Source: Candidatus Brachythrix odensensis
Lineage (GTDB): Bacteria > Chloroflexota > Anaerolineae > J036 > Brachytrichaceae
Length of the DNA: 64,000 nt
Assembly: GCA_016714465.1 (NCBI GenBank)
Contig: JADKDT010000007.1
Location: forward strand, 62,001-126,000
Direction: 5' to 3'
Below are positions 36,024 through 43,919 of the stretch, piece after piece. The notes under the pieces are model-generated. The model was not told where the DNA came from. It saw only the letters and a program-made list of their open reading frames with translations, and did no database searches. Positions within the stretch are counted from its first letter, which is position 1, and each line of letters starts with the position of its first letter. The translations under genes were made by a program, and so were the position numbers.

Positions 36024-36839
36024 ATGGACCTGATCTTCAAAGCCATCATCATGGGCGTCATTGAGGGCCTGACCGAATTCCTGCCTGTCTCTTCCACCGG
36101 TCATCTCATCATCGCCGGCCAATTGCTCGGGATCCCCGAGGCCACCGCCGCCACCTTCGAGATCTTTATCCAGCTCGGGGCCATCGTCGCAGTGGCGGTT
36201 TATTTCTTCAGGGACCTGCTCAGCCTCATCAAGCGAGCAACAACGGACCCGGGCGCGCGGCAGCTCCTCATCGGCATCGCCATCGCCTTTGTCCCGGCCG
36301 CGCTGATTGGTTTCGTCTTCCGCAGGCAAATCAAGGCCGTCCTGTTCGGGCCGTTCCCCGTCGCGCTGGCGATGGTCATCGGCGGCGTGCTCATGCTCGT
36401 TGCCGAACGCTGGTTCAAGACCCGCACAGCCACAGTCCGGTCCATCGAAAACGTCACGCTCAGGCAAGCAGCGGCGATTGGCTTCGCCCAGATCGGCGCG
36501 CTCTGGCCGGGCATGTCGCGTTCCATGACGACGATTGTCGGAGGGATGGTGGCCGGGCTCGATCGGCCGACCGCGCTGCGATTCTCGTTCTACCTCTCGA
36601 TTCCAACGCTCGCCATCGCCAGCCTGTACGAACTTGCCAGCAGCCTGAAGGACATCCCCGGCGCGCAAATCCCCGCCTTCGGGGTTGGACTGTTGGTGTC
36701 GTTCGGGGTCGCCCTGGTGGTTATTCGCTTCTTCCTGCGCTATGTCGCCCGGCACGATCTGGTTCCATTTGCCTGGTATCGCATCGTTGTGGGTCTTTTG
36801 CTGCTTGCGATCGTTGTGCCGCTTCCTGGAATCCGGTGA
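36024..36839 (+). CDS. uppP: Undecaprenyl-diphosphatase (UppP/BacA)
   Basis: Recycles undecaprenyl pyrophosphate for cell-wall and polysaccharide synthesis; confers bacitracin resistance. 271 aa with about eight TM helices. Motif 1 is GVIEGLTEFLPVSSTGHLII; motif 2 is ALWPGMSRSMTTIVGGMVAGL, holding the catalytic Ser/Arg. ATG 36024 (MDLIFKAIIMG) is preferred over 36003, which would start within a repeat. Confidence 0.96.
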   Translation: MDLIFKAIIMGVIEGLTEFLPVSSTGHLIIAGQLLGIPEATAATFEIFIQLGAIVAVAVYFFRDLLSLIKRATTDPGARQLLIGIAIAFVPAALIGFVFRRQIKAVLFGPFPVALAMVIGGVLMLVAERWFKTRTATVRSIENVTLRQAAAIGFAQIGALWPGMSRSMTTIVGGMVAGLDRPTALRFSFYLSIPTLAIASLYELASSLKDIPGAQIPAFGVGLLVSFGVALVVIRFFLRYVARHDLVPFAWYRIVVGLLLLAIVVPLPGIR

Positions 36840-37142
36840 GTGGCAATACCCTGGCCCCGGCGGCCACGCGCGCGCCATTGGATCGCTCACATTTCAGCCA
36901 CCGAGTCGCAGGCCTGCATTCTGGGCCTGCTGGCGCGCCGGATCGCATTCGGCATGCGGGTGTATCAGCCCGGCAAGAACATTCGCCTTGGCGAGCCACA
37001 ACCTGCCGACAACTTTCTGCATCAAGAGGCGTGGCTTGACCTGGGCGGGCGCAGCGGACAGCAACCCGTACAGACACGGTTCAGGCCCGGTTTGGCATAG
37101 TGCTTCTCGGACGCTGAGCCCTGAATTCCGGCGTCAAAGGGA
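36840..37142. other. Gap without a supported gene
   Basis: Short open frames exist on both strands but show no family features, poor starts, and none is long. I see no RNA gene. The end of the gap leads into the regulatory region of the cytochrome bc operon. Confidence 0.6.
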
Positions 37143-37156
37143 GTGACAAACGTCAC
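37143..37156. promoter_or_regulatory. CRP/FNR-like palindromic operator
   Basis: GTGACAAACGTCAC is a perfect palindrome of the form GTGA-N6-TCAC, close to the CRP half-site consensus TGTGA/TCACA (the flanks are A and A). Its centre is about 63 bp before the predicted start of transcription, a class I activator position. Confidence 0.55.
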
Positions 37157-37178
37157 ATGTCCGACCGAAAATGCGCCA

Positions 37179-37206
37179 TTGACGAACCATGTCAGCGTGT
37201 TATAGT
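37179..37206 (+). promoter_or_regulatory. Sigma70-type promoter of the Rieske/cytochrome bc operon
   Basis: TTGACG (37179-37184), 16-bp spacer, TATAGT (37201-37206). The leader contains a small hairpin CCGTC-aaaa-GACGG (37221-37234) followed by a run of eight T, resembling a weak intrinsic terminator, then the Shine-Dalgarno AGGAG about 10 bp before the ATG. Confidence 0.75.
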
Positions 37207-37263
37207 CTGCGGGCTTAATTCCGTCAAAAGACGGTGTTATTTTTTTTATAGGAGTAGAGAAGG

Positions 37264-38154
37264 ATGTCAGAGACGCCAACGTCGCCGCGCGGAGCCGCTC
37301 CTCCCGGAGCCAAGGCACCGCCGGGATTCAAAGCTCCCACAGGTGCGGCCCCTGCGCCATACCCAATCGATGCCCCCGCGCCGCAGATTGAACCCGGCGT
37401 GGATGCGCCCAAGGCCGCTGCGGCACCGCCTGGCGCCAAGCCCCCGCCCGGGGCCAAGGCCCCACCAGGCGCCACAGCGCCGAAGCCCGCCGCTCCGAAA
37501 CCCGCCCCAGTGGCCGCGCCCGTTGCCGCTGTGGCTGTGGCGCCGGTGGCGATCGCGGTAAAGCCCGCTGCGCCAAAACCCGACCCGGCCAAAGTTGCGG
37601 CCGCGCCCGCGGTTGCGGCGGCTCCGGTCGCGCCAAAATCCGTTTCACGGCGCGAGTTTCTTAACTACGTGTGGGGCGCGTCGATGGCGCTCTTCCTGGC
37701 TCAGTTCGGCGGCATCTCGTTCCTGTTTGCGATGCCCCGTTTCCGCGAAGGCGAGGTCGGCGGACGGTTCAGCCAATCGGTGGCCGACTTCGGCTACGAC
37801 GCGAACGGTTTGCCGAACGCCAACAACGTCGGCAAGTTCTGGATGGTCAAGGTCGACGACACGATCAACGCGATCTACAAGGTCTGCACCCACCTGGGCT
37901 GCCTGTATGGCTGGAACAGCACCGGCAAGATCTTTGCGTGCCCCTGCCATGGTTCGCAGTTCGCAGTCGATGGCAAGTGGATCGCCGGCCCGGCGCCACG
38001 CAACCTGGACGCCTTCAAGATGCAGGTTCTTGACGCTTCAGGCAACGTCATCGCCACTTCGAACGAGGCCGGCGAAATGCTGAAACTGCCGGCCAACGCG
38101 GACCGCATCATCGTCGACACTGGAGCGAAGATCTCGGGGAAGGCCCACTTCTAG
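37264..38154 (+). CDS. Rieske 2Fe-2S protein of the quinol:cytochrome c reductase
   Basis: 296 aa. The first 125 residues are a Pro/Ala/Lys-rich low-complexity cytoplasmic extension. Then a twin-arginine motif SRREFL and one TM helix (ASMALFLAQFGGISFLFAM). The Rieske domain has cluster ligands in CTHLGC and CPCHGSQF. It carries electrons from quinol at cytochrome b to cytochrome c. First gene of a three-gene operon (Rieske, cytochrome b, cytochrome c). The N-terminal extension is unusual for the family, and I know no function for it. Confidence 0.94.
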   Translation: MSETPTSPRGAAPPGAKAPPGFKAPTGAAPAPYPIDAPAPQIEPGVDAPKAAAAPPGAKPPPGAKAPPGATAPKPAAPKPAPVAAPVAAVAVAPVAIAVKPAAPKPDPAKVAAAPAVAAAPVAPKSVSRREFLNYVWGASMALFLAQFGGISFLFAMPRFREGEVGGRFSQSVADFGYDANGLPNANNVGKFWMVKVDDTINAIYKVCTHLGCLYGWNSTGKIFACPCHGSQFAVDGKWIAGPAPRNLDAFKMQVLDASGNVIATSNEAGEMLKLPANADRIIVDTGAKISGKAHF

Positions 38155-38216
38155 CGCGCACCGCGTTGGCCTTTCGCCTGCGAAAGGACACGCACTGCGC
38201 TCATGGCAACACGCAT

Positions 38217-39905
38217 ATGGCAATCATCGGAAAGCGACTCGTTGATCAAGTCCGATCAACCGGCCTGAAGGCCACCGTCGCTCAACGCCTGGACGACGGA
38301 TTCACCCGGCTGACCTCCGGCTTGAGCTGGAATGATGTGCGCGGAGTGCTGCGCGGCGATCCGCCGGGCAAGCCCAACAACCGCGTCAAGCCTCATACCG
38401 AGGCCTTCTGGTTTCACATCCGGCCGACCTTCTATCACGAGGCCGTCACGACCCTGTATCCAACCTTCCGGCTGGGCTACATGTCGGCGCTCTTCTTCGC
38501 GATCGAGATCATCACCGGGATCTTCCTCATGATCTTCTATACGCCGTCCCCCGAGCGGGCGTATCAGAACATGCTGGATATTTTGACCAACGTGCCGTTC
38601 GGGCAGCTCATGCGCGACATGCACCGCCTGGGCGCCGAAGTCATGGTCGTCGTCGTCACGATTCATATGTGGCGGACGTTCCTGACGGCCTCCTACAAAA
38701 AACCGCGGCAATTCACCTGGTTCACGGGCGTCATCCTCCTGATCGTGACGATGTTTCTGTCCTTCAGCGGCTACCTGCTCCCATGGGATCAGCTCGCGCT
38801 GTGGGCGGTGACCATCGGCACATCAATGGCTGATGCGGCCCCGCTCGTCGGACCGCAGGTCAACCTGCTGCTCCGCGGCGCGCCGGATATCGGCGCGGGC
38901 GGTCTGCTCCGCTTCTACCTCTTCCACGTCGTGCTCTTCCCGCTCATCGGGGTGATTTTCGTGGCCGTCCACTACTACAAGGTGGTTCGCTACGGCATCA
39001 GCCTGCCGCCCGAGATGGAAGGCGTCGGCGAGGATTCGGCTCGCAAAGTCGGCCCCGCCAAACGGGTCAATTTCATGCCCGACATCCTGACCAATGAGCT
39101 GGTCTACGCCGCGATCGCAATTGCGTTGCTGACCATTGCCTCCGGCACGTTCTACAACGCGGCCCTGGAAACGCACAGCAATCCGCTGGTCACCCCGAAT
39201 CACACGGTGGCGCCATGGTACTTCTACTGGCTGCAGGGCCTGATCAAGATTCCGCATATCCTGCCCGTGTTGCCTGAAGCGCTGTCGACCCAGTTCGATT
39301 CGATCATGTTCAACGTGTTGGGCATCACCCCCAAGATTCTGTGGGGCATCATCATCGGGCCGGTGATCCCGCTTCTGTTGATGGTGGTCCCCTACATCGA
39401 TCCGAACCCGAGCCGGCGCTACTCTGACCGCAAGGTCATGATCACCCTCGGCGTCATCTTCGAAGTGGCGATCCTGTATCTGTCGCTGGCAGGCATCCCC
39501 ACCGGCGTTCCAGTCACCCGCTTCGGGTTTGTCGGCGGTGATCCGGCCTCTGAAATCGCGCAGGAGTTCATGCCAGACGAGGGCGTCGGCAAGGTCAAGC
39601 GCGTGCCCTGGGACCAGTTAGCCGTTGGGACGTGGCAGATCGTGCCGCCGGACGAGGCCCCAAATGCGCCCGAGTTCAACCACCTCCTGCGCGAACTGCA
39701 GCAGGATATGGATCACCGCACCCGCGAGGCTGATCCAAACGGCAAGAAACTGAGTGGCGGCACGGCGAATGTTCGGGTCAAGCTCATCCAGCCGGATGTG
39801 AAGGAGTTCACCCTCACCATTAGCTTCACGGATGACAAGGGTCAGCCGCAGCAGTATTCGAAGACGAATTACCTGCATCGCAATTCGGGCTACGAAAAGG
39901 AATAG
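38217..39905 (+). CDS. Cytochrome b (b6 and subunit IV fused) of the bc complex
   Basis: 562 aa. The b6-like half has haem-ligand spacing H-X13-H in helix B (MHRLGAEVMVVVVTIHMWR) and H-X14-H in helix D (FHVVLFPLIGVIFVAVHYY), the latter typical of b6-type proteins. The subunit-IV-like half follows, with APWYFYW at the Qo site in place of the usual PEWY/PDWY. A hydrophilic C-terminal extension of about 100 residues follows the last helix. ATG 38217 begins MAIIGKRLVDQV. Probably oxidises menaquinol. Confidence 0.93.
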   Translation: MAIIGKRLVDQVRSTGLKATVAQRLDDGFTRLTSGLSWNDVRGVLRGDPPGKPNNRVKPHTEAFWFHIRPTFYHEAVTTLYPTFRLGYMSALFFAIEIITGIFLMIFYTPSPERAYQNMLDILTNVPFGQLMRDMHRLGAEVMVVVVTIHMWRTFLTASYKKPRQFTWFTGVILLIVTMFLSFSGYLLPWDQLALWAVTIGTSMADAAPLVGPQVNLLLRGAPDIGAGGLLRFYLFHVVLFPLIGVIFVAVHYYKVVRYGISLPPEMEGVGEDSARKVGPAKRVNFMPDILTNELVYAAIAIALLTIASGTFYNAALETHSNPLVTPNHTVAPWYFYWLQGLIKIPHILPVLPEALSTQFDSIMFNVLGITPKILWGIIIGPVIPLLLMVVPYIDPNPSRRYSDRKVMITLGVIFEVAILYLSLAGIPTGVPVTRFGFVGGDPASEIAQEFMPDEGVGKVKRVPWDQLAVGTWQIVPPDEAPNAPEFNHLLRELQQDMDHRTREADPNGKKLSGGTANVRVKLIQPDVKEFTLTISFTDDKGQPQQYSKTNYLHRNSGYEKE

Positions 39906-39922
39906 CCGGCGAAGGACGCAGC

Positions 39923-40831
39923 ATGAACTTCATCAAACGAATCATCACCTTCCAGCCCAGCTGGACGCTTCGCATCATCACCGGAATGGTGTCGGTGGTC
40001 GCCTTCATCAGCATGTGCCTGATCACGGGCGTGCTCGACATCAGCGGTGCGATGGCCGAGCGCGATCACGAGTTTACCGGCCGCAATATCGAGGCCGGCG
40101 CGAAATATTACTTCGATCAATGCGCCCGTTGCCACGGTGGCAAGGGCGAAGGCGTGGACGGCCTCGGCCCGGCCCTCTCTTACGACGGCTTCCTGGGCAA
40201 GTGGGACCCGGCAAAAAACACGCTCGGACAGAGCGCTCGATTGAAGGCGATCGGCTGGACGAGCAGCCTGAAGGGCTACATCGAGGCCGTTACGGCCGCC
40301 GGAATGCCAATCAAGTCGAGCCCGATTTGGGAGAATCCGCACCCGCCCTTCGCGCTTGCTTACGGCGGCCCGCTGCGCGACGACCAGATCAAGAATATCG
40401 CCACCTTCGTCGTGAACTGGGGACCCGGGCAGGTGGCGCCGGTCGCCACCCAGCCGGAAGGCGGAGCAGGTCCGCAACCGACGGCCGCGCCGCTGACTGC
40501 CCAGCAGGAAAAGGGCAAGCAAGTGTTCCTGGGCGCCGCCGGTTGTCAGGCCTGCCATGCGATCAGGGGCGTTGCCGCTGGCGCTGTTGGTCCAACCATG
40601 AATAAGCTGGCGACCACGGCTGAAGCGCGAATCAAGGACGCCGCCTACAAGGGCACGGCCAAGAATGCCCTGGAATACATCCGCGAGTCCATCGTCAATC
40701 CGAACGTCTTCGTGGTCGCCGAGTGCCCGACCGGCGCCTGCATCGCCAACGTCATGCCCGCGACTTTCGGCACTTCACTTCAACCCGACGATCTGAACGC
40801 CCTGATCGACTATCTCGGTTCGCTCAAATAG
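39923..40831 (+). CDS. Membrane-anchored dihaem cytochrome c of the bc complex
   Basis: 302 aa. TM helix at about 20-42; haem-binding CARCH (67-71) and CQACH (208-212) in two mono-haem domains joined by a Pro/Thr-rich linker. Met residues in GMPIKSSP and NVMPATFG are candidate axial ligands. Last gene of the operon, 17 bp after cytochrome b. Accepts electrons from the Rieske protein and passes them to a terminal oxidase not in this window. Confidence 0.93.
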   Translation: MNFIKRIITFQPSWTLRIITGMVSVVAFISMCLITGVLDISGAMAERDHEFTGRNIEAGAKYYFDQCARCHGGKGEGVDGLGPALSYDGFLGKWDPAKNTLGQSARLKAIGWTSSLKGYIEAVTAAGMPIKSSPIWENPHPPFALAYGGPLRDDQIKNIATFVVNWGPGQVAPVATQPEGGAGPQPTAAPLTAQQEKGKQVFLGAAGCQACHAIRGVAAGAVGPTMNKLATTAEARIKDAAYKGTAKNALEYIRESIVNPNVFVVAECPTGACIANVMPATFGTSLQPDDLNALIDYLGSLK

Positions 40832-40863
40832 CGCCTGCCGCATTCGCGATAGCAGACGCTAAA

Positions 40864-40915
40864 GGATATCCCCCGCCCCGTCCCGGCGTACGCCGGGACG
40901 GGGCGGGGGATATCC
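40864..40915. repeat. 52-bp perfect palindrome (GTAC-centred family)
   Basis: Arms 40864-40889 and 40890-40915, perfectly complementary, centre CCGGCGTACGCCGG. It lies 33 bp after the cytochrome c stop, probably the operon terminator. Confidence 0.85.
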
Positions 40916-40943
40916 ATTCCGGGAATGCGTTTCATATATCCTG

Positions 40944-42179
40944 ATGACTCTATCTGACCGCTCCGCCGTGCTTCGGGGTACCCTTGGCCTGTTTCTGACC
41001 CAGAGCGTGGCCTCGACCGCCTTCCTCGCGGCTTCGACCGTCAACGCCATCGTCATCACTCAGCTGACGGGCTCGGCCAGCTTCGGGGGCGTGCCCAATG
41101 CCGTGGTGCTGATCGGCAATGCCGCGGGCGCCTACACCCTCTCGCGTGTCATGCTTCGTATCGGTCGTCGGAATGGGCTGCTCATCGGGTCGGCTTTTGG
41201 CGCGGTCGGCGCAGCGCTGGCGGGGTTCAGTGTGATCGGCGGGGCTGCGCTGGCCTTCCTGCTCAGCCTCGTCATCATGGGCTTTGGACGCGGCACGCTC
41301 GATCAGGGCCGCTTTGCCGCCGCAGATCTATATCCTGCCAATCAGCGCGCGCGCGCGATCAGCGTTGTGGTCTGGGGCGGCACAATTGGTGGCATCATCG
41401 GACCGCAACTCGCGGCGCCGGCCAGCAATCTGGTGGCCAGCTTCGGCGGTGACCGTCTGGGCGGGCCATACTTCGCCACCGCCGCGTTGTTTGCCCTGAC
41501 TGCGGTGGCGATCCTGGCGCTCCTCTCCATCGACTGGCACGGCATTTCCATCCGAGTCGGTTCGTCAATGACTCCGACCGCCGCCGTCGAGCGCATCTCC
41601 ATGCGCCAGTTGCTCTCGCGCCGCGATGTCGCCCTGGGCATTGCGACCATGGCTTTCGCCCAGGCGCCCATGACGATGATGATGTCAATTGTGAGCCTGC
41701 GCATGACCCACCACGCCCACACCCTGGATGCGGTCGGGGCGGTCATCTCGCTTCACGTGCTGGGGATGTTCGCCTTTTCACCAGTGTGGGGGGCGCTGGC
41801 CGATCGAATGAGCAAGCGCGTGCTTGTCCTCATCGGCGCCTGCGTGCTGATGCTGGGCTGTGTGCTTGGACCTATCTCAAATGAGCTTATCCCGATCGAG
41901 GTCGCCCTTTTCTTCGTCGGCCTCGGGTGGAGCATCTGCTACGTGAGCGGGTCAGCTTTGCTGACAGGCGCCCTTACGCGCGAGGAAAAGGCCCGCGCCC
42001 AAGGTTCGAACGACCTCATCGTCAACCTGTCGTCGGCGCTGGGTGGCCTCGCCAGCGGCCTGATTCTGAGCACCTGGGACTATCTCGGCGTCGGCACCGT
42101 GGGCGTGGTCCTGATCAGCCTGCCAATGCTCGTCATGCTCTTCCAGCGGCTGCGCCCCATGCCCGCCGCGGCGGCTTGA
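40944..42179 (+). CDS. Major facilitator superfamily transporter
   Basis: 411 aa with about twelve TM helices. Loop 2-3 reads LSRVMLRIGRRNGLLIGS (MFS motif GxLxxRxGRR-like) and loop 8-9 reads VWGALADRMSKRVLVLIG. Motif RGTLDQGRFAAADLYPANQRARA in helix 4/5 is common in small-molecule efflux MFS proteins. Substrate unknown. Monocistronic between two palindromes. Confidence 0.88.
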   Translation: MTLSDRSAVLRGTLGLFLTQSVASTAFLAASTVNAIVITQLTGSASFGGVPNAVVLIGNAAGAYTLSRVMLRIGRRNGLLIGSAFGAVGAALAGFSVIGGAALAFLLSLVIMGFGRGTLDQGRFAAADLYPANQRARAISVVVWGGTIGGIIGPQLAAPASNLVASFGGDRLGGPYFATAALFALTAVAILALLSIDWHGISIRVGSSMTPTAAVERISMRQLLSRRDVALGIATMAFAQAPMTMMMSIVSLRMTHHAHTLDAVGAVISLHVLGMFAFSPVWGALADRMSKRVLVLIGACVLMLGCVLGPISNELIPIEVALFFVGLGWSICYVSGSALLTGALTREEKARAQGSNDLIVNLSSALGGLASGLILSTWDYLGVGTVGVVLISLPMLVMLFQRLRPMPAAAA

Positions 42180-42186
42180 AATTCCA

Positions 42187-42237
42187 AAAAACGAAATCTC
42201 CCGTCCCGGCTTCGCCGGGACGGGAGATTTCGTTTTT
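42187..42237. terminator. 24-bp hairpin between convergent MFS and pdxT genes
   Basis: Perfect 24-bp stem, arms 42187-42210 and 42214-42237, loop TTC, A-run at the left base and T-run at the right base: a bidirectional intrinsic terminator. Confidence 0.88.
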
Positions 42238-42245
42238 GGCTACTT

Positions 42246-42803
42246 CTAGAGTGACAGAAACAGGGCGTGCATGCGCGGGTCGTCGGTCAACTCGGGATGG
42301 AACGAAGTGCCGAGAAACAGGCCCTGGCGGGCGGCCACGATTGTGCCGTCCTCGAGCTTGCTGAGCACTTTGACGCCTTTGCCCGCCCTTTCGATCAGCG
42401 GCGCGCGGATGAAAACGCCCTTGAACGGCGCGCGCAACCCGAGGATCTTCAGGTCCTGCGTGAAGGAATCCACCTGGCGGCCAAAGGCATTCCGTCGCAC
42501 GGTGACGTCCATCAGCCCGAGCCCGGGCTGGTCGCGGCCCACATCTTTGGCCATGAAGATCAGCCCGGCGCAGGTTCCCCACATGGGCCGCCCCGCCCCT
42601 GCAAATGCGATCAGCGGCGCCATCATGCCCGAGGCGACCGCCACCTTGCCAAACGTCGTCGATTCACCTCCGGGCAGGATCAGGCGGTCGACGCCCTTGA
42701 GGTCGCGCGGCACGCGCACTTCGCGCGCGGTGACACCCAGCCTGCCGAGCATGCTGACATGCTCGGCAAAGTCGCCCTGCAGGGCAAGAACCCCGACTAC
42801 CAT
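42246..42803 (-). CDS. pdxT: Pyridoxal 5'-phosphate synthase glutaminase subunit
   Basis: Hydrolyses glutamine and passes ammonia to PdxS for PLP synthesis. 185 aa class I amidotransferase: VGVLALQGDFAEH, LPGGESTT, nucleophile Cys78 in GTCAG, and His/Glu in SFHPEL. Overlaps the pdxS stop by 7 nt, so the two are coupled. Confidence 0.96.
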   Translation of the reverse strand: MVVGVLALQGDFAEHVSMLGRLGVTAREVRVPRDLKGVDRLILPGGESTTFGKVAVASGMMAPLIAFAGAGRPMWGTCAGLIFMAKDVGRDQPGLGLMDVTVRRNAFGRQVDSFTQDLKILGLRAPFKGVFIRAPLIERAGKGVKVLSKLEDGTIVAARQGLFLGTSFHPELTDDPRMHALFLSL

Positions 42804-43735
42804 CCGCGCCCGGCCATCTTTTGAGCCGCATCGAGAGTGCTCACGCTGATACCCACCATGGGCTCGCCCAGATCCTTGCTCACCTCGGCGATGATCTTGT
42901 AGTCGCGGAAGTGGGTGGTCGCCTCGACGATGGCCTTGGCCCGCCGAGCCGGGTCACCGCTCTTAAAGATGCCGCTTCCGACAAACACACCGTCCACGCC
43001 GATCTCCATCATCAATGCGGCATCGGCGGGGGTGGCGATCCCGCCCGCGGCGAAAAGCACCACAGGGAGGCGGCCGAGATCGGCGGTCTCTTCAACCAGG
43101 GCAAAAGGCGCCTGAATCTCCTTGGCATAGGTGAACATCTCTTCGCGGCGCATCGTCTTGAGCCGGCGAATGTCGCCCAAAATCTTCCGCGCATGGCGGA
43201 CCGCTTCGACCACATCACCGGTTCCGGCCTCGCCCTTGCTGCGGACCACCGCCGCGCCCTCGCTGATCCGGCGAAGCGCCTCGCCCAGGTTGCGCGCGCC
43301 GCACACAAACGGGACCTTGAAGCCGCGCTTGTCGACGTGATTCTCTTCGTCGGCGGGCGTCAGCACTTCGCTCTCATCGATGTAGTCAATGCCAATGGCC
43401 TCGAGGACTTTGGCCTCAACATAGTGGCCGATTCGGCATTTGGCCATGACCGGGATCGTCGTATCCTTCATGATCTTCTGGATCATGCCCGGGTCGCTCA
43501 TCCGGGCCACGCCGCCATCGCGCCGGATATCCGCCGGCACGCGCTCAAGGGCCATGACCGAACAGGCGCCCGCCGCTTCGGCGATTTTGGCCTGCTCGGG
43601 GTTGATCACATCCATGATCACTCCGCCCTTGAGCATCTGGGCCAGGCCCTTCTTCAACTCGTATGTGCCGACTTGCTTGCCATGCGAACCGTTGCTGCCA
43701 TTTGCGCCGTTGGCGCCGACCGTCTTCTTTGCCAT
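42797..43735 (-). CDS. pdxS: Pyridoxal 5'-phosphate synthase lyase subunit
   Basis: Makes PLP from ribose-5-phosphate, glyceraldehyde-3-phosphate and ammonia. 312 aa (beta/alpha)8 barrel: KGGVIMDVINPEQAKIAEAAGA, MALERVPADIRRDGGVARM (catalytic Lys is in the following VMAKCRIGH segment), GGIATPADAALMM and VFVGSGIFK. The N-terminus carries an extra Gly/Asn/Ser-rich stretch (about 20 residues). ATG 43735. Confidence 0.97.
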   Translation of the reverse strand: MAKKTVGANGANGSNGSHGKQVGTYELKKGLAQMLKGGVIMDVINPEQAKIAEAAGACSVMALERVPADIRRDGGVARMSDPGMIQKIMKDTTIPVMAKCRIGHYVEAKVLEAIGIDYIDESEVLTPADEENHVDKRGFKVPFVCGARNLGEALRRISEGAAVVRSKGEAGTGDVVEAVRHARKILGDIRRLKTMRREEMFTYAKEIQAPFALVEETADLGRLPVVLFAAGGIATPADAALMMEIGVDGVFVGSGIFKSGDPARRAKAIVEATTHFRDYKIIAEVSKDLGEPMVGISVSTLDAAQKMAGRGW

Positions 43736-43865
43736 GAATCTCCTGCTATTTGAAAGGCGGGCGCGTGCGTGCCCGCAATGCATCGTCTGACGCATCACTG
43801 TACCCCGTATTGGCTGGGTGTGAATGGCCAGTATCGAGCTTCGTGGGGGAGCCACTTTGTAGAAT

Positions 43866-43912
43866 TTTGAAAGCGATATCCCCTCGCTTCGCGAGGGGAT
43901 ATCGCTTTCAAA
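43866..43912. terminator. 22-bp hairpin after the GT39 gene
   Basis: Perfect 22-bp stem, arms 43866-43887 and 43891-43912, loop TTC. Its GAAAGCGATATCCCC arm resembles that of the palindrome at 45798-45847. It lies 8 bp after the GT39 stop. Confidence 0.85.
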
Positions 43913-43919
43913 CAGGAAA

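Noticed and set aside
36840..37142. Possible small genes on either strand
   Set aside because: No recognisable family, weak starts, and compositional pattern of non-coding DNA.
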